Shown here in pieces: positions 8,399 through 16,416 of a stretch of DNA of 64,000 nucleotides. Under the pieces are notes generated by a model. The model was given only the letters and a program-made list of their open reading frames with translations, did no database searches and was not told the origin of the DNA. Position numbers and translations under genes: made by a program. The stretch is taken from assembly GCF_008704655.1 (NCBI RefSeq), contig NZ_CP023688.1, forward strand, positions 1,116,001-1,180,000, read 5' to 3'. How positions within the stretch are numbered: position 1 is the stretch's first letter; every line of letters starts with the position of its first letter. The stretch is from Streptomyces rimosus (GTDB lineage: Bacteria > Actinomycetota > Actinomycetes > Streptomycetales > Streptomycetaceae).

Positions 8399-9156
8399 GC
8401 GTCCTCGACCGCTTCCGGCTCGATGGTCGCGTCGCCGTGGTCACCGGCGCCTCCTCCGGGCTGGGTATCGCCTTCGCCACCGCGCTGGCCGAGGCAGGAG
8501 CCGATGTCGCGCTGGGGGCACGGCGCGCCGAAAGGCTGGAGGCGACGCGTACGGCCGTCGAAAAGCTCGGCCGCCGGGCCGTTACCATGCGTACCGACGT
8601 CGCCAAGCCGGAGGACTGCCACGCGCTGGTCGACGCGGCCATGCACGCATTCGGGCGGGTGGACATTCTCGTCAACAACGCCGGGATCAGCAGTGAACAC
8701 CCCGCGACGGAGGAGACACCGGAACAGTTCCGCGCGGTCATCGACATCAATCTCAACGGCTCCTACTGGATGGCCCAGGCGGCGGGCGCGGTGATGCTGC
8801 CCGGCAGTTCCATCGTCAACGTTTCGAGCATCCTCGCGCTGGTCACGGGCGGCCTGCCGCAGGCCGCCTACACGGCGTCAAAGGCCGGACTCCTCGGACT
8901 CACCCGCGATCTCGCCCAGCAGTGGACCCCCGACAAGGGCATTCGCGTCAACGCCCTCGCGCCGGGCCTCTTCCCCTCCGCGATGACCGACGGCTATGCC
9001 GAGGGCTACGTCGAGACGATGATGCCGCGAGTACTTTCAGGCCGCATCGGACAGCCCGAGGAACTCGCCGCGGCTCTGGTCTTCCTCGCCTCCGACGCGG
9101 CGTCCTACATCACCGGCACCACGCTGATGGTCGACGGGGGGACGCATATCGCATAG
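8395..9156 (+). CDS. Short-chain dehydrogenase/reductase (FabG-like)
   Basis: 253 residues, classical SDR: cofactor motif TGASSGLG near residues 18-25, NNAG motif, catalytic Y159 and K163 in YTASK, and the C-terminal SYITGTTLMVDGG typical of FabG-type reductases. It would reduce a ketone to an alcohol with NAD(P)H. In this operon the obvious substrate is the aminoketone from the oxoamine synthase or an acyloin from the ThDP enzyme. Last enzyme gene of the tight operon; a 288-base gap without recognisable genes or clear signals follows. Confidence 0.92.
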   Translation: MSVLDRFRLDGRVAVVTGASSGLGIAFATALAEAGADVALGARRAERLEATRTAVEKLGRRAVTMRTDVAKPEDCHALVDAAMHAFGRVDILVNNAGISSEHPATEETPEQFRAVIDINLNGSYWMAQAAGAVMLPGSSIVNVSSILALVTGGLPQAAYTASKAGLLGLTRDLAQQWTPDKGIRVNALAPGLFPSAMTDGYAEGYVETMMPRVLSGRIGQPEELAAALVFLASDAASYITGTTLMVDGGTHIA

Positions 9157-9444
9157 TGACGCGCAGCGTGGGCTCCACTGCCGGAACCTTCGAGCGGATG
9201 TGTTGATGTTGCTGATCAGTGAGCGATGCGGTCATGTACGTCTTGGTGTGGCCGGGGGCGATTACGTGGGCGACCTCTCGTGCATCACCGTGAGCGCTCG
9301 TTCGGGCACGGCCGCAAACACTTGCCCGTTACGAATCCAGCTCGAAAGATCAGGCCCGATACATGACCCGTTACCTGATCCGGAGCTGAATCCGGCGAGC
9401 CTTTCGCGCGGGATCGGTCCACTCGACGTCCTGGGGAGTCGGCC

Positions 9445-10701
9445 ATGACGACGGAGCCCACCGCCCGTTCCCGTCCGCGCGAAGCGCTCGGCGATCCGCA
9501 TCTGCGCCGCCTGGTCGTGGGCCAAGGGCTGGCGGCCGTGGTCGATGCGCTCTTTCTCGTATGGCTCACGCTCTTCGTACTTGAACTGTCGGAGCCCGGG
9601 TTCGCCACAGGGCTGGTTCTGGTGGCCGTGGCGCTGCCGCGGGCGGCGCTCCTGCTTCCTGCGGGAGTCCTGGTCGACCGCCTCGGTCCCGCCCGTATCA
9701 CGGCCGCCGCCGCCTGGCTGCGGGTCGCCGTCCTGCTCGCCCTCGGCCTCCTGGTCACCCTCACCTCGCCATCAGTGACCACGGTTGCGCTGCTCGCCGG
9801 GCTGCTCGGCGCCGCCGACGCCGCCTACTTCCCGGCGGCCCTGGCGTTGTTGCCCGCCGTCGTACCGACCGGGAAGCTCGCCCGGGTCAACGCGCTGGTG
9901 CAGGGCGCGGAGTCGGGGGGCGATCTGATCGGCCCGGCGGTGGCCGCCGGAGCCATTGCCGCCGTCGGCTTCGAAGCGACGCTCGGTGTGATCGCGGCGA
10001 TGGCCGCGCTGGCGGCCGGCGTCCTCAGCACGCTGATCCGCGTAGTACGGCGTGGCGATGGCGCCAGGGACGACGCCGACCCCGACGCCTTCGGCAGTGA
10101 GCAGCTCAGCAGTGCACGTGCCCTCGGCGCGGGCTTGCGATACGCCTGGCATGAACCACTGGTACGAGGCATGCTGGCAGCCATCGCCCTGATCAACATC
10201 GCGGTCGTGGGCCCCGTACTCGTGGGCGGCGCGGTGCTCGCCGACCAACGCCTCGGTGGCGCGGGCTCCCTGGGCGTCGTGCTCTCCGGATTCGGCGCCG
10301 GCTCACTGGCCGGCTCGCTGATGGCCGGCTGGCGACCACCCGCCCGGCGTGGCTGGACCGTGGTCGGCGGGGTCGCGGCAATCGGCGCAGGCGTGGCCGG
10401 ACTAGCCGCCGTCAGCCATGTCATCACCGCAACAGCGGTCGTCTCACTGGTCGGCCTCGGATCCGCATTCCTCGGCGTGGTCGTCGTGGCCACGCTGCAA
10501 GAGCGCGTACCCAACCAACTACTGGGCCGAATGATGAGCCTCATCGTCCTGGTCACAGTAGCCTTCGACCCATTCTCCTACGTGCTCGCCGGCGCCCTGC
10601 TCCCCTACGGCACGACAACACTGTTCCTGGTAAGCGGCAGCACCGTCCTGGCATGCGCGGCCCTGGTAGCCACGAGCCCAGCGATTCGCTCTTTGCGGTG
10701 A
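9445..10701 (+). CDS. MFS transporter (EntS/MFS_3-like exporter)
   Basis: 418 residues, about 12 hydrophobic segments, with the MFS loop motif between TM2 and TM3 reading DRLGPARI. The sequence resembles the enterobactin-exporter-like MFS_3 group often found in natural-product clusters. The ATG is preceded by GGGGAG. Same direction as the biosynthetic operon but separated by 288 bases, so it may have its own promoter. Probable role: export of, or self-protection from, the cluster product. It marks the right end of the cluster, as decayed genes follow. Confidence 0.88.
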   Translation: MTTEPTARSRPREALGDPHLRRLVVGQGLAAVVDALFLVWLTLFVLELSEPGFATGLVLVAVALPRAALLLPAGVLVDRLGPARITAAAAWLRVAVLLALGLLVTLTSPSVTTVALLAGLLGAADAAYFPAALALLPAVVPTGKLARVNALVQGAESGGDLIGPAVAAGAIAAVGFEATLGVIAAMAALAAGVLSTLIRVVRRGDGARDDADPDAFGSEQLSSARALGAGLRYAWHEPLVRGMLAAIALINIAVVGPVLVGGAVLADQRLGGAGSLGVVLSGFGAGSLAGSLMAGWRPPARRGWTVVGGVAAIGAGVAGLAAVSHVITATAVVSLVGLGSAFLGVVVVATLQERVPNQLLGRMMSLIVLVTVAFDPFSYVLAGALLPYGTTTLFLVSGSTVLACAALVATSPAIRSLR

Positions 10702-10859
10702 CGGCCCGGCCTCGTGCGCTCAGGCTTTGGTCCGCTTGCGCCACTGACCAGGTGCGGACTTCGCGCTGCCGACCAGACGCGGAGCCGGAAGCATGCCCAC
10801 CGGCCTCCCGAGGCATCTGCGGGGCTGGCGGCCGGGGCCAGATCATTGCTGTCGGGCCG

Positions 10860-11222
10860 ACCCGCCTCATCGGTTCCTCAAGGATGTCCGGTTTCTGCCC
10901 GGACCGCTGTCCTGGGCTCGTCGTCTCGAACTGGGCGAGCAGTACCCGGTCACGCCAGTAGGCGACCGTTGCCATCGTGTCCGCGTATGAGCAACAGATC
11001 AGCTCGGTTCCGCTGGATGCGGCTTTCAGCCTCTCGGAGAGGCTGCCCACATGCTGGCCGACACCAGCACTTATGCCCATCCGCCCGCTTCCCAGGCTCG
11101 CGCTGCGCCCCAGTTCCAGTAGTCCTCCATGCCAGCCCACATGAACCCGTTCGCCTCGTCCTCATCACACGGCTGGAACGTCTCCGTCGAACTGGCCCCT
11201 AATCGCAACAGCGGTTCTCGTC
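10860..11222 (-). pseudogene. Broken gene remnant (possibly DUF6461-like)
   Basis: On the minus strand, one frame from about 11222 reads a protein-like stretch (ANGFMWAGMEDYWNWG) without a start and ends in TAA near 11097. A second frame continues with another protein-like stretch (SLSERLKAASSGTEL, later FETTSPGQRSGQKPD) to about 10860. The two together look like a single frameshifted small-protein gene; the pattern reminds me of DUF6461 proteins, which I cannot confirm. The remainder of the 10702-11250 gap shows no gene. Confidence 0.35.
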
Positions 11223-11250
11223 AGCGGATTCGTGTCTGTCCCTTCCTTAG

Positions 11251-11949
11251 CTACGTTCGATAGCCAGCCATCGTATGAACCTTGGTCACCGCTACGGCGA
11301 GGTGCATGAACTCCCCAATCAGCATCGGATACTGCTCCCCTCCATGACCGGCGGCCATCGCCCGGTCGGCCATCGCCTTGATCAACTTTGGTAGCTCCGT
11401 GTTGATGCCCGCTGCATCGCTCTCCTCGATCAGGTGCGCCATGGCTCGCGCGTCGGTTTCCAGGGTCGCTACCTCGGGCGGGAAGGAATCAGCGTCGGTC
11501 TGCTCGGCGTATCCCGGCAGCCAGTCGGCCACGCCGGCTGCCACCTGCCGTGCGAACGTTGCGTACGCCGCGGCGTCGACACAGGCCGTTCTGAGCAGGG
11601 CGGTGCCCTGGAGCCAGGCGTTCAGGACGCTCCACATCATGGCCAAGCCCGCCACGTCGTACAGGAACGCCAGGCCGTGGTCCGCGCCCAGGTAGGTGAC
11701 GGTGCCGAGCGCGTTGAGCGTTGACTTGTGTGCAAGTCCCCTTCCGGTCCGCTGTGCAGGATTACCGCCTGTTCGGTGCCGATGGCCGACGGGATGGCCG
11801 TCACGGCGCCGTCGAGATAGCGGGCACCGCGCTGCTCCGCCCGCCGGACTGCCTCCCGGGCCTGGGCCGAGGAGCCCGAGGTCAGGTTGATTACGGTGGT
11901 CTGGTGCCCGGCCTTCAGGAATGCGGCGGCTAGTGCCCTGCCGGTGTGA
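11251..11949 (-). pseudogene. Decayed NAD(P)-dependent imine reductase/3-hydroxyisobutyrate dehydrogenase-like gene
   Basis: Read right to left, the remnant begins at about 11949 with GRALAAAFLKAGHQTTV, having lost the N-terminal GxGxxG strand. It then jumps directly to INLTSGSSAQAREA (junction about 11887-11900), missing roughly 60 residues of the Rossmann domain. Near 11731-11745 a frameshift separates ILHSGPE from the frame that reads HKSTLNALGTVTYLG, which leads into the intact C-terminal dimer domain (MAGLAMMWSVLNAW... ending at 11251). The family is recognisable from the SGPE, TYLGAD and C-terminal helices. A functional oxidoreductase cannot be made. It abuts a MerR pseudogene on the opposite strand. 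Confidence 0.8.
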
Positions 11950-11967
11950 AGGTCAAGCCAGGTCGCG

Positions 11968-12410
11968 ATGCGGATCGGGGAACTGAGTCGTCGAACGGGC
12001 GTCAACACCCACCAGTTGCGCTACTACGAAGCCCAGCCAACGGGTACCGCGAGTACGGAGAGAGCGCCGTGCTTCGGGTGAAGCAGATCCGCCACCTGCT
12101 CGGCGCCGGACTCTCCTCCGAAGACATCGTCTACCTACTGCCCTGTGCGGAAGGGGAGGCCCCGGAGCTGATCGGGTGTCCCGAACTGCTGGCCGCCATG
12201 CGGTCGCGGCTGCGGCGGCTGGACGAGCAGGTGGAGCAACTTGCTCGGTCCCGCAACGCCCTTGCCGACTACATCGACGTCGCCGAGCGCATCGGTCGCC
12301 AGAGCTGTCCGCTCTTTGAGGAAGGGGCGGCTCTGGAACCCGCCGGTCCCACCGGGCCCGCCAAGCCCGTCGAGTCCGTTGAGTCCGTCGAATCTGTTGT
12401 TTTCGCCTGA
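11968..12410 (+). pseudogene. Decayed MerR-family regulator
   Basis: From ATG 11968 the frame reads a good MerR start (MRIGELSRRTGVNTHQLRYY) and then runs out. After about 12035 the homologous sequence continues in another frame (ANGYREYGESAVLRVKQIRH...) to the stop at 12410. The short wing segment normally linking the two (the GLLxPxR region) is missing, so a small deletion with frameshift destroyed the gene. The C-terminal effector region is short and ends with a repeated Val-Glu-Ser tail coded by near-repeats. MerR genes often stand divergently beside the oxidoreductase they control, matching the neighbouring pseudogene. Confidence 0.75.
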
Positions 12411-12450
12411 CCGCGGCGTGCCCAGTGCACCCCACCTCCCTTCCTCTTCG

Positions 12451-13383
12451 TTACCTGTCGGAGGCCCCGATCCGGAAGGGTGACATCGCGCGGGTCGTGG
12501 AGGTCCGGACGGGAGCGGGCCCCGGAGGCGGTGGGGTGGGCATCGAGGGGTGGCGTAGGCGGTTTTTGGCTGGTTGGTGGCGGCGGGCCTGGTCCAGGGC
12601 TCGGGTGAGGTTGACGCGGTACCAGAGGACCTCGTCGAACTCTGCCGCCATGGTCGCCCACTCCACCGCCTGCTGGGCCGTCGCTCCGGTGGCGGGTGGG
12701 GCCAGGGACGGGCGCAGGCGGCGGAGTACGGTGCGTTCCAGAGGGTCTTCCGCGATCGAGGCCAACTCCTCCGGTGGCAGGACGGCGGCGATCACGGCGG
12801 CCGACTGCCAGCCGTCTGCCGCCTGGCCCATCAGCTGGGCTACCCGGCGGCTGCGCCATGTGCGGCCCCGCCAGTCCTGGCCGCCGTCGAGCATGACCCG
12901 CATCACCGCCGGGATATGGCCCCGCAGCAGCCCCGGCTCACGGTCGGCGAATTCCGTCAGCTCCGAGGCGAGGTAGAGCCAGACCACGGCGCCGTAGCGG
13001 TTCACGTAGAAGCGGACCGGGGCGAAGCTGCCCGCGCGGGCCAGGCGCAGGAATCGGCCCGGGCCGATGTCGAGCAGACCGGCGGCCTCGGTCGCGCCGA
13101 CCGTTCGCAGGCGCTCACGCAGTGTGTCGGGGAAGCCCTCCTCCGCCCGCAGCCGTCGGATCTCCTCCGCCGGCACCCGGCGCCGCCCCCACGGTCCGGC
13201 CGGGCCGGGCCGCGCTTCGGGGTCCGGCGGGACCGTGGCGATCTCCTCCAGTTGCACCGCTAGGTCGAACTCGCCGCTGCGCAGCCCCAGTTCGTGGGCC
13301 GCCCGACCCGGCGCGAGCGTCTCCCCCACAGTCAGGAATTCATCCAGCGCGGACACCTGCCGCCCGTCGCACATCACCGTCAT
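12451..13383 (-). CDS. DUF6397-like hypothetical protein
   Basis: 310 residues from the preferred ATG at 13383, which has GGGGGAG just upstream; an in-frame GTG at 13401 would add six residues that coincide with the ribosome site. The N-terminal part looks like two small helix-turn-helix-type units (FLTVGETLAPGRAAHELGL and VGATEAAGLLDIGPGRFLRL) and is followed by basic and Pro-rich segments near the C-terminus. The overall pattern matches Streptomyces DUF6397 proteins of unknown function. Transcribed away from the roadblock gene's 3' end. Confidence 0.7.
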   Translation of the reverse strand: MTVMCDGRQVSALDEFLTVGETLAPGRAAHELGLRSGEFDLAVQLEEIATVPPDPEARPGPAGPWGRRRVPAEEIRRLRAEEGFPDTLRERLRTVGATEAAGLLDIGPGRFLRLARAGSFAPVRFYVNRYGAVVWLYLASELTEFADREPGLLRGHIPAVMRVMLDGGQDWRGRTWRSRRVAQLMGQAADGWQSAAVIAAVLPPEELASIAEDPLERTVLRRLRPSLAPPATGATAQQAVEWATMAAEFDEVLWYRVNLTRALDQARRHQPAKNRLRHPSMPTPPPPGPAPVRTSTTRAMSPFRIGASDR

Positions 13384-13495
13384 GACACTCTCCCCCGTCA
13401 CCGTTCGTCACGGAATCCGGTGCGGATCCCCGCCGGTTCGTTACCGACAGTGACGACGATAGCCGTGGGGTACGACACCGCGTCAAGCCCCGGCT

Positions 13496-13903
13496 TCAGG
13501 GCTGTGGACAACCTTCCGGCCGACGGGACGCGACCCCCAGGTGTTCCCCCACACGGTTGACCAACAGCGCCATTTCGTAGGCGATTTGCCCCATGTCGGC
13601 CTCTGGGCCCGCCAGCACGCACAGACAGCTGCCCTCCCCCGCCGCCGTCACGAACAGCACACCGTCGTCGAACTCGACCATCGTCTGCCGCACCTGCCCG
13701 GCCCCGAAGTGCCGGCCCGAGCCCTTGGCGAGGCTGTGCAGGCCCGACGCGACCGCCGCCAGATGCTCCGCGTCCTCCCGCGCCAGCCGCCGGCTCGCAC
13801 TCGTCACGAGCCCGTCGTTGGACAGCACCAGGGCGTGCCGCACCTGGTCCATCCGCTCGGTCAGGTCGTCCAGCAACCAGTCGAGCCCGCTGCTCGCCGC
13901 CAT
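13496..13903 (-). CDS. Roadblock/LC7 domain protein (conservon CvnB-like)
   Basis: 135 residues, a single roadblock/LC7 fold: LDWLLDDLTERMDQVRHALVL at the start, the hydrophobic beta-strand VLFVTAAGEGSCLCVLAG and a C-terminal helix with MALLVNRVGEHLG. In Streptomyces these proteins act with a sensor kinase, a DUF742 protein and a small GTPase (cvnA-D). Here a GTPase gene lies 600 bases away in the same orientation but is separated by an oppositely directed gene, and no kinase or DUF742 gene is visible. ATG at 13903 has GGGAGGGAA upstream; longer readings into the intergenic region are Arg-rich and rejected. Confidence 0.88.
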   Translation of the reverse strand: MAASSGLDWLLDDLTERMDQVRHALVLSNDGLVTSASRRLAREDAEHLAAVASGLHSLAKGSGRHFGAGQVRQTMVEFDDGVLFVTAAGEGSCLCVLAGPEADMGQIAYEMALLVNRVGEHLGVASRRPEGCPQP

Positions 13904-14035
13904 CCCGTTCCCTCCCCGTGTCCCCGTGGGCAACTGCCGTGCCAGCCTGGCCCACCCATGCCGTCCCGGCAAGCGTCCCGGCCGTGCCGCGCGGTTCGCG
14001 GGGCCTGTTCGGGCCGGATGGCGCAGGATGGCGGT

Positions 14036-14464
14036 ATGGCGCGCAAAATGAGCAAGGACGAGTGGCAGAGCTTCCTGTCCGAGGGCACCCGCACCGGCAA
14101 GCTCTCGACCGTACGGGCCGACGGCAGCCCGCACATCGCACCGGTGTGGTTCCTCCTGGACGGCGACGATCTCGTGTTCAACACCGGCGCCGACACGGTC
14201 AAGGGCCGCAACATCGCCCGGGACGGCCGGGTCACGCTCTGTGTGGACGACGACCGGCCGCCGTTCAGCTTCGCGATCGTGGAGGGCCGGGCCGAAACCA
14301 GCGACGAGCTTCCCGAGGTACGCGCCTGGGCGACCCGTATCGCGGCCCGCTACATGGGCAAGGAGCGCGCCGAGGAGTACGGGGCGCGCAACGGCGTCCC
14401 GGGAGAATTGCTGGTACGGGTGCGGATCGACAAGGTCGTGGCCGTCGCCGATCTCGCCGACTGA
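14036..14464 (+). CDS. PPOX-class F420-dependent oxidoreductase
   Basis: 142 residues, flavin/deazaflavin split-barrel fold of the pyridoxamine-phosphate-oxidase family. Motifs: GKLSTVRADGSPHIAPVWF, the strand DDLVFNTGADTVKGRNI and VTLCVDDDRPPFSFA, as in TIGR03618-type F420 enzymes. These reduce or oxidise small molecules using F420 or FMN; the substrate is unknown. Start ATG at 14036 is just inside a short divergent spacer shared with the roadblock gene. It is followed at once by a strong hairpin terminator. Confidence 0.88.
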   Translation: MARKMSKDEWQSFLSEGTRTGKLSTVRADGSPHIAPVWFLLDGDDLVFNTGADTVKGRNIARDGRVTLCVDDDRPPFSFAIVEGRAETSDELPEVRAWATRIAARYMGKERAEEYGARNGVPGELLVRVRIDKVVAVADLAD

Positions 14465-14499
14465 CGTTCCGGCCGTACGGCGTCGGTACGCCCGGAACG
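14465..14499. terminator. Bidirectional hairpin terminator
   Basis: Left arm 14465-14478 and right arm 14486-14499 pair over 14 bases with one mismatch around a 7-nt loop (CGTTCCGG...CCGGAACG outer stem). It lies directly after the PPOX gene stop and before the convergent GTPase gene's end. Confidence 0.75.
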
Positions 14500-14509
14500 C
14501 GGCGCCTCC

Positions 14510-15154
14510 TCACCCCACCGAGTCCAGCAGCCGGGCGGTGTACACCCGCCCGGCGTGCTCCACCAGCCGTATCAGCACTTCCTTGCCCGAGTCGCGGTCC
14601 CGCGCGTCGCACAGCACCACGGGGGTGCCCCGGTCCAGGTCGAGCGCCCGCGCCACCTCGTCGGCCCCGTACGCGCGGGACCCGGCGAAACAGTTGACGG
14701 CCACCAGGAAGGGGATGGAGCGGTTCTCGAAGTAGTCCACGGCGGGGAAGCAGTCCTCCAGCCGTCGCGTGTCCGCGAGCACGACGGCGCCCAGTGCGCC
14801 CCGCGCCAGGTCGTCCCACAGAAACCAGAAGCGGTCCTGTCCGGGCGTTCCGAAGAGGTACAGGGACAGTCCGGATCTGATGGTGATGCGGCCGAAGTCC
14901 ATCGCCACCGTGGTGGTGGTCTTGCGCACCACGTCCCCGGCGTCGTCCAGCGCGGCACCCGCCTCGCTGAGCAGTTCCTCCGTACGCAGCGGCCGAATCT
15001 CGCTCACGGCTCCCACGAGGGTCGTCTTGCCGACCCCGAATCCGCCCGCCACGAGGATCTTCAGGGCCAGGAAGGTGTCGTCGGGGGTGTTCGCGGAGGC
15101 GTCGGCAGGCGGTACGGATACGTCGTGGGGTTCGTCGCGCGAGTCGAAAACCAT
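14510..15154 (-). CDS. Conservon-type small GTP-binding protein (CvnD-like)
   Basis: 214 residues. The Walker A loop GGFGVGKTT, the switch region TTTTVAMDFGRI and the G3-like GTPGQDRFWF identify the actinobacterial ATP/GTP-binding family encoded in conservons. These act as signalling switches downstream of membrane kinases. The gene order here is unusual: GTPase first, then an opposite-strand PPOX gene, then the roadblock gene; cvnA and cvnC are absent. ATG at 15154; AAGGAG lies 14-19 bases upstream, rather distant, so initiation may be modest. A short divergent spacer leads to a Cys-rich small protein. Confidence 0.88.
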   Translation of the reverse strand: MVFDSRDEPHDVSVPPADASANTPDDTFLALKILVAGGFGVGKTTLVGAVSEIRPLRTEELLSEAGAALDDAGDVVRKTTTTVAMDFGRITIRSGLSLYLFGTPGQDRFWFLWDDLARGALGAVVLADTRRLEDCFPAVDYFENRSIPFLVAVNCFAGSRAYGADEVARALDLDRGTPVVLCDARDRDSGKEVLIRLVEHAGRVYTARLLDSVG

Positions 15155-15313
15155 GGCGAGGACCGTACTCCTTTCGCTACACAGCGTGGCGTGGAGTTGA
15201 CAACTTCGTACGCTGCGGGGGAAGCCCCGGCCACCGTCCGGCCGGGCGCCACCAGCGGGAAACCCGCGCCGCGGGCCGGTCGCCGCACCGGCGGGGCGCG
15301 AGAAAGAAGGCTG

Positions 15314-15559
15314 ATGATGTCCATCCATGAGGCCACCGGTACCGGCGAGGACATCGCGGCCGTACCCGCCGCGGGCGACAACGAGGCAGGCCCCTGGCAC
15401 AACGTCTGCCGTATCTGCCACCCGCGGGAGTCGCCCGTACGGCCGCTCGTCGCCATCTGCGGTGAGCCGCTGCTCGGCATCAGGGCCGCCCGCGACGCGC
15501 CGCGGTGCGAGCTGTGCGACCACCTCACGCCGCTGCACGTACGAGGACACCGGACGTGA
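15314..15559 (+). CDS. Small Cys-rich (zinc-ribbon-like) protein
   Basis: 81 residues. The C-terminal half carries CRICHP, AICGEPL and CELCDH, i.e. paired Cys and His suited to bind one zinc ion. The N-terminus is acidic and probably disordered. ATG at 15314 follows AGAAAGAAGG. Divergent to the conservon-type GTPase. I have seen similar small proteins in Streptomyces but know no function. Confidence 0.6.
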   Translation: MMSIHEATGTGEDIAAVPAAGDNEAGPWHNVCRICHPRESPVRPLVAICGEPLLGIRAARDAPRCELCDHLTPLHVRGHRT

Positions 15560-15682
15560 GACCGCGCCGGAGCCGACGTCAGGCGTGAGCCGGTACCGCG
15601 TGTGCGGCGGCACTGTACGGACGACTGCACGGGAACGCCGGCTCCGGCGCCCGATTTCACCCCAACGGATGCAGCCACCCTG

Positions 15683-15708
15683 CTAGTTTGGTTAGCCAAT
15701 CTAACTAG
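15683..15708. promoter_or_regulatory. Palindromic operator candidate before the O-methyltransferase
   Basis: A 26-base AT-rich imperfect palindrome with perfect outer arms CTAGTT/AACTAG and an inner TTAG-N5-CTAA. It lies 17 bases upstream of the O-methyltransferase ATG, right before its ribosome site (GGCGAAGGGG). Size and symmetry fit a MarR- or TetR-type repressor site; no regulator gene is adjacent. Confidence 0.55.
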
Positions 15709-15725
15709 GCAGGCGAAGGGGCCGC

Positions 15726-16394
15726 ATGTCTCAGCAACAGTGGAACACTGTCGACGACTACTTCAACTCCCTGCTCGTCCCGTCCGACGAGGCGCTGGAG
15801 GCCGCCCTGCGCGACAGCGAGGCGGCCGGTCTCCCCCGAATCAACGTGACGCCCACCCAGGGCAGGCTGCTCCAGCTGCTCGCCCAGATACAGGGCTCGC
15901 GGCGCATCCTGGAGATCGGCACGCTCGGCGGCTACAGCACCATCTGGCTGGGCCGCGCCCTGCCCGCCGACGGCCGTCTGATCTCCCTGGAGGCAAACGC
16001 CTCGTACGCCGACATCGCCCGCGTCAATCTCGCGCGCGCCGGGCTCGCGGAGCGCACCGAGGTCCGCGTCGGCCCGGCGCTGGACAGCCTCGCCCAGCTG
16101 GCGGCCGAGGACACCGAACCGTTCGACCTGGTCTTCATCGACGCGGACAAGGACAACAACCCGCACTACCTGGAGCGGGTCCTCGGACTGACCCGCCCCG
16201 GCAGCCTGATCGTCGGCGACAACGTCGTACGCCACGGGGATGTCGCCGACGCCGACAGTACCGACCCCTCGATCCGCGGAATCCGCCGTTTCCTGGAACT
16301 CATCGCCGAGCACCCGAAACTGACCGCGACCGCCGTGCAGACCGTGGGCGCCAAGGGCTACGACGGCTTTTCCCTGGCCCGGGTGACCGGCTAG
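15726..16394 (+). CDS. Class I SAM-dependent O-methyltransferase (catechol/caffeoyl-CoA type)
   Basis: 222 residues, full length for the family. Motif I is LEIGTLGGYSTIWL, the acidic SAM-ribose residue is in LISLEAN, and the metal-binding region is FDLVFIDADKDNNPHYL with DN in IVGDNVVRHG. These Mg-dependent enzymes methylate catechol-like or phenolic hydroxyls. Transcribed alone, behind the palindrome at 15683-15708. Converges with the beta-helix gene only 22 bases downstream. Confidence 0.92.
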   Translation: MSQQQWNTVDDYFNSLLVPSDEALEAALRDSEAAGLPRINVTPTQGRLLQLLAQIQGSRRILEIGTLGGYSTIWLGRALPADGRLISLEANASYADIARVNLARAGLAERTEVRVGPALDSLAQLAAEDTEPFDLVFIDADKDNNPHYLERVLGLTRPGSLIVGDNVVRHGDVADADSTDPSIRGIRRFLELIAEHPKLTATAVQTVGAKGYDGFSLARVTG

Positions 16395-16416
16395 AGGGGC
16401 GGCCCCGGCCCGTCAT

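Noticed and set aside
9200..9448. 82-codon frame between the reductase and the exporter
   Set aside because: No ribosome site or domain; more likely the exporter's promoter region.
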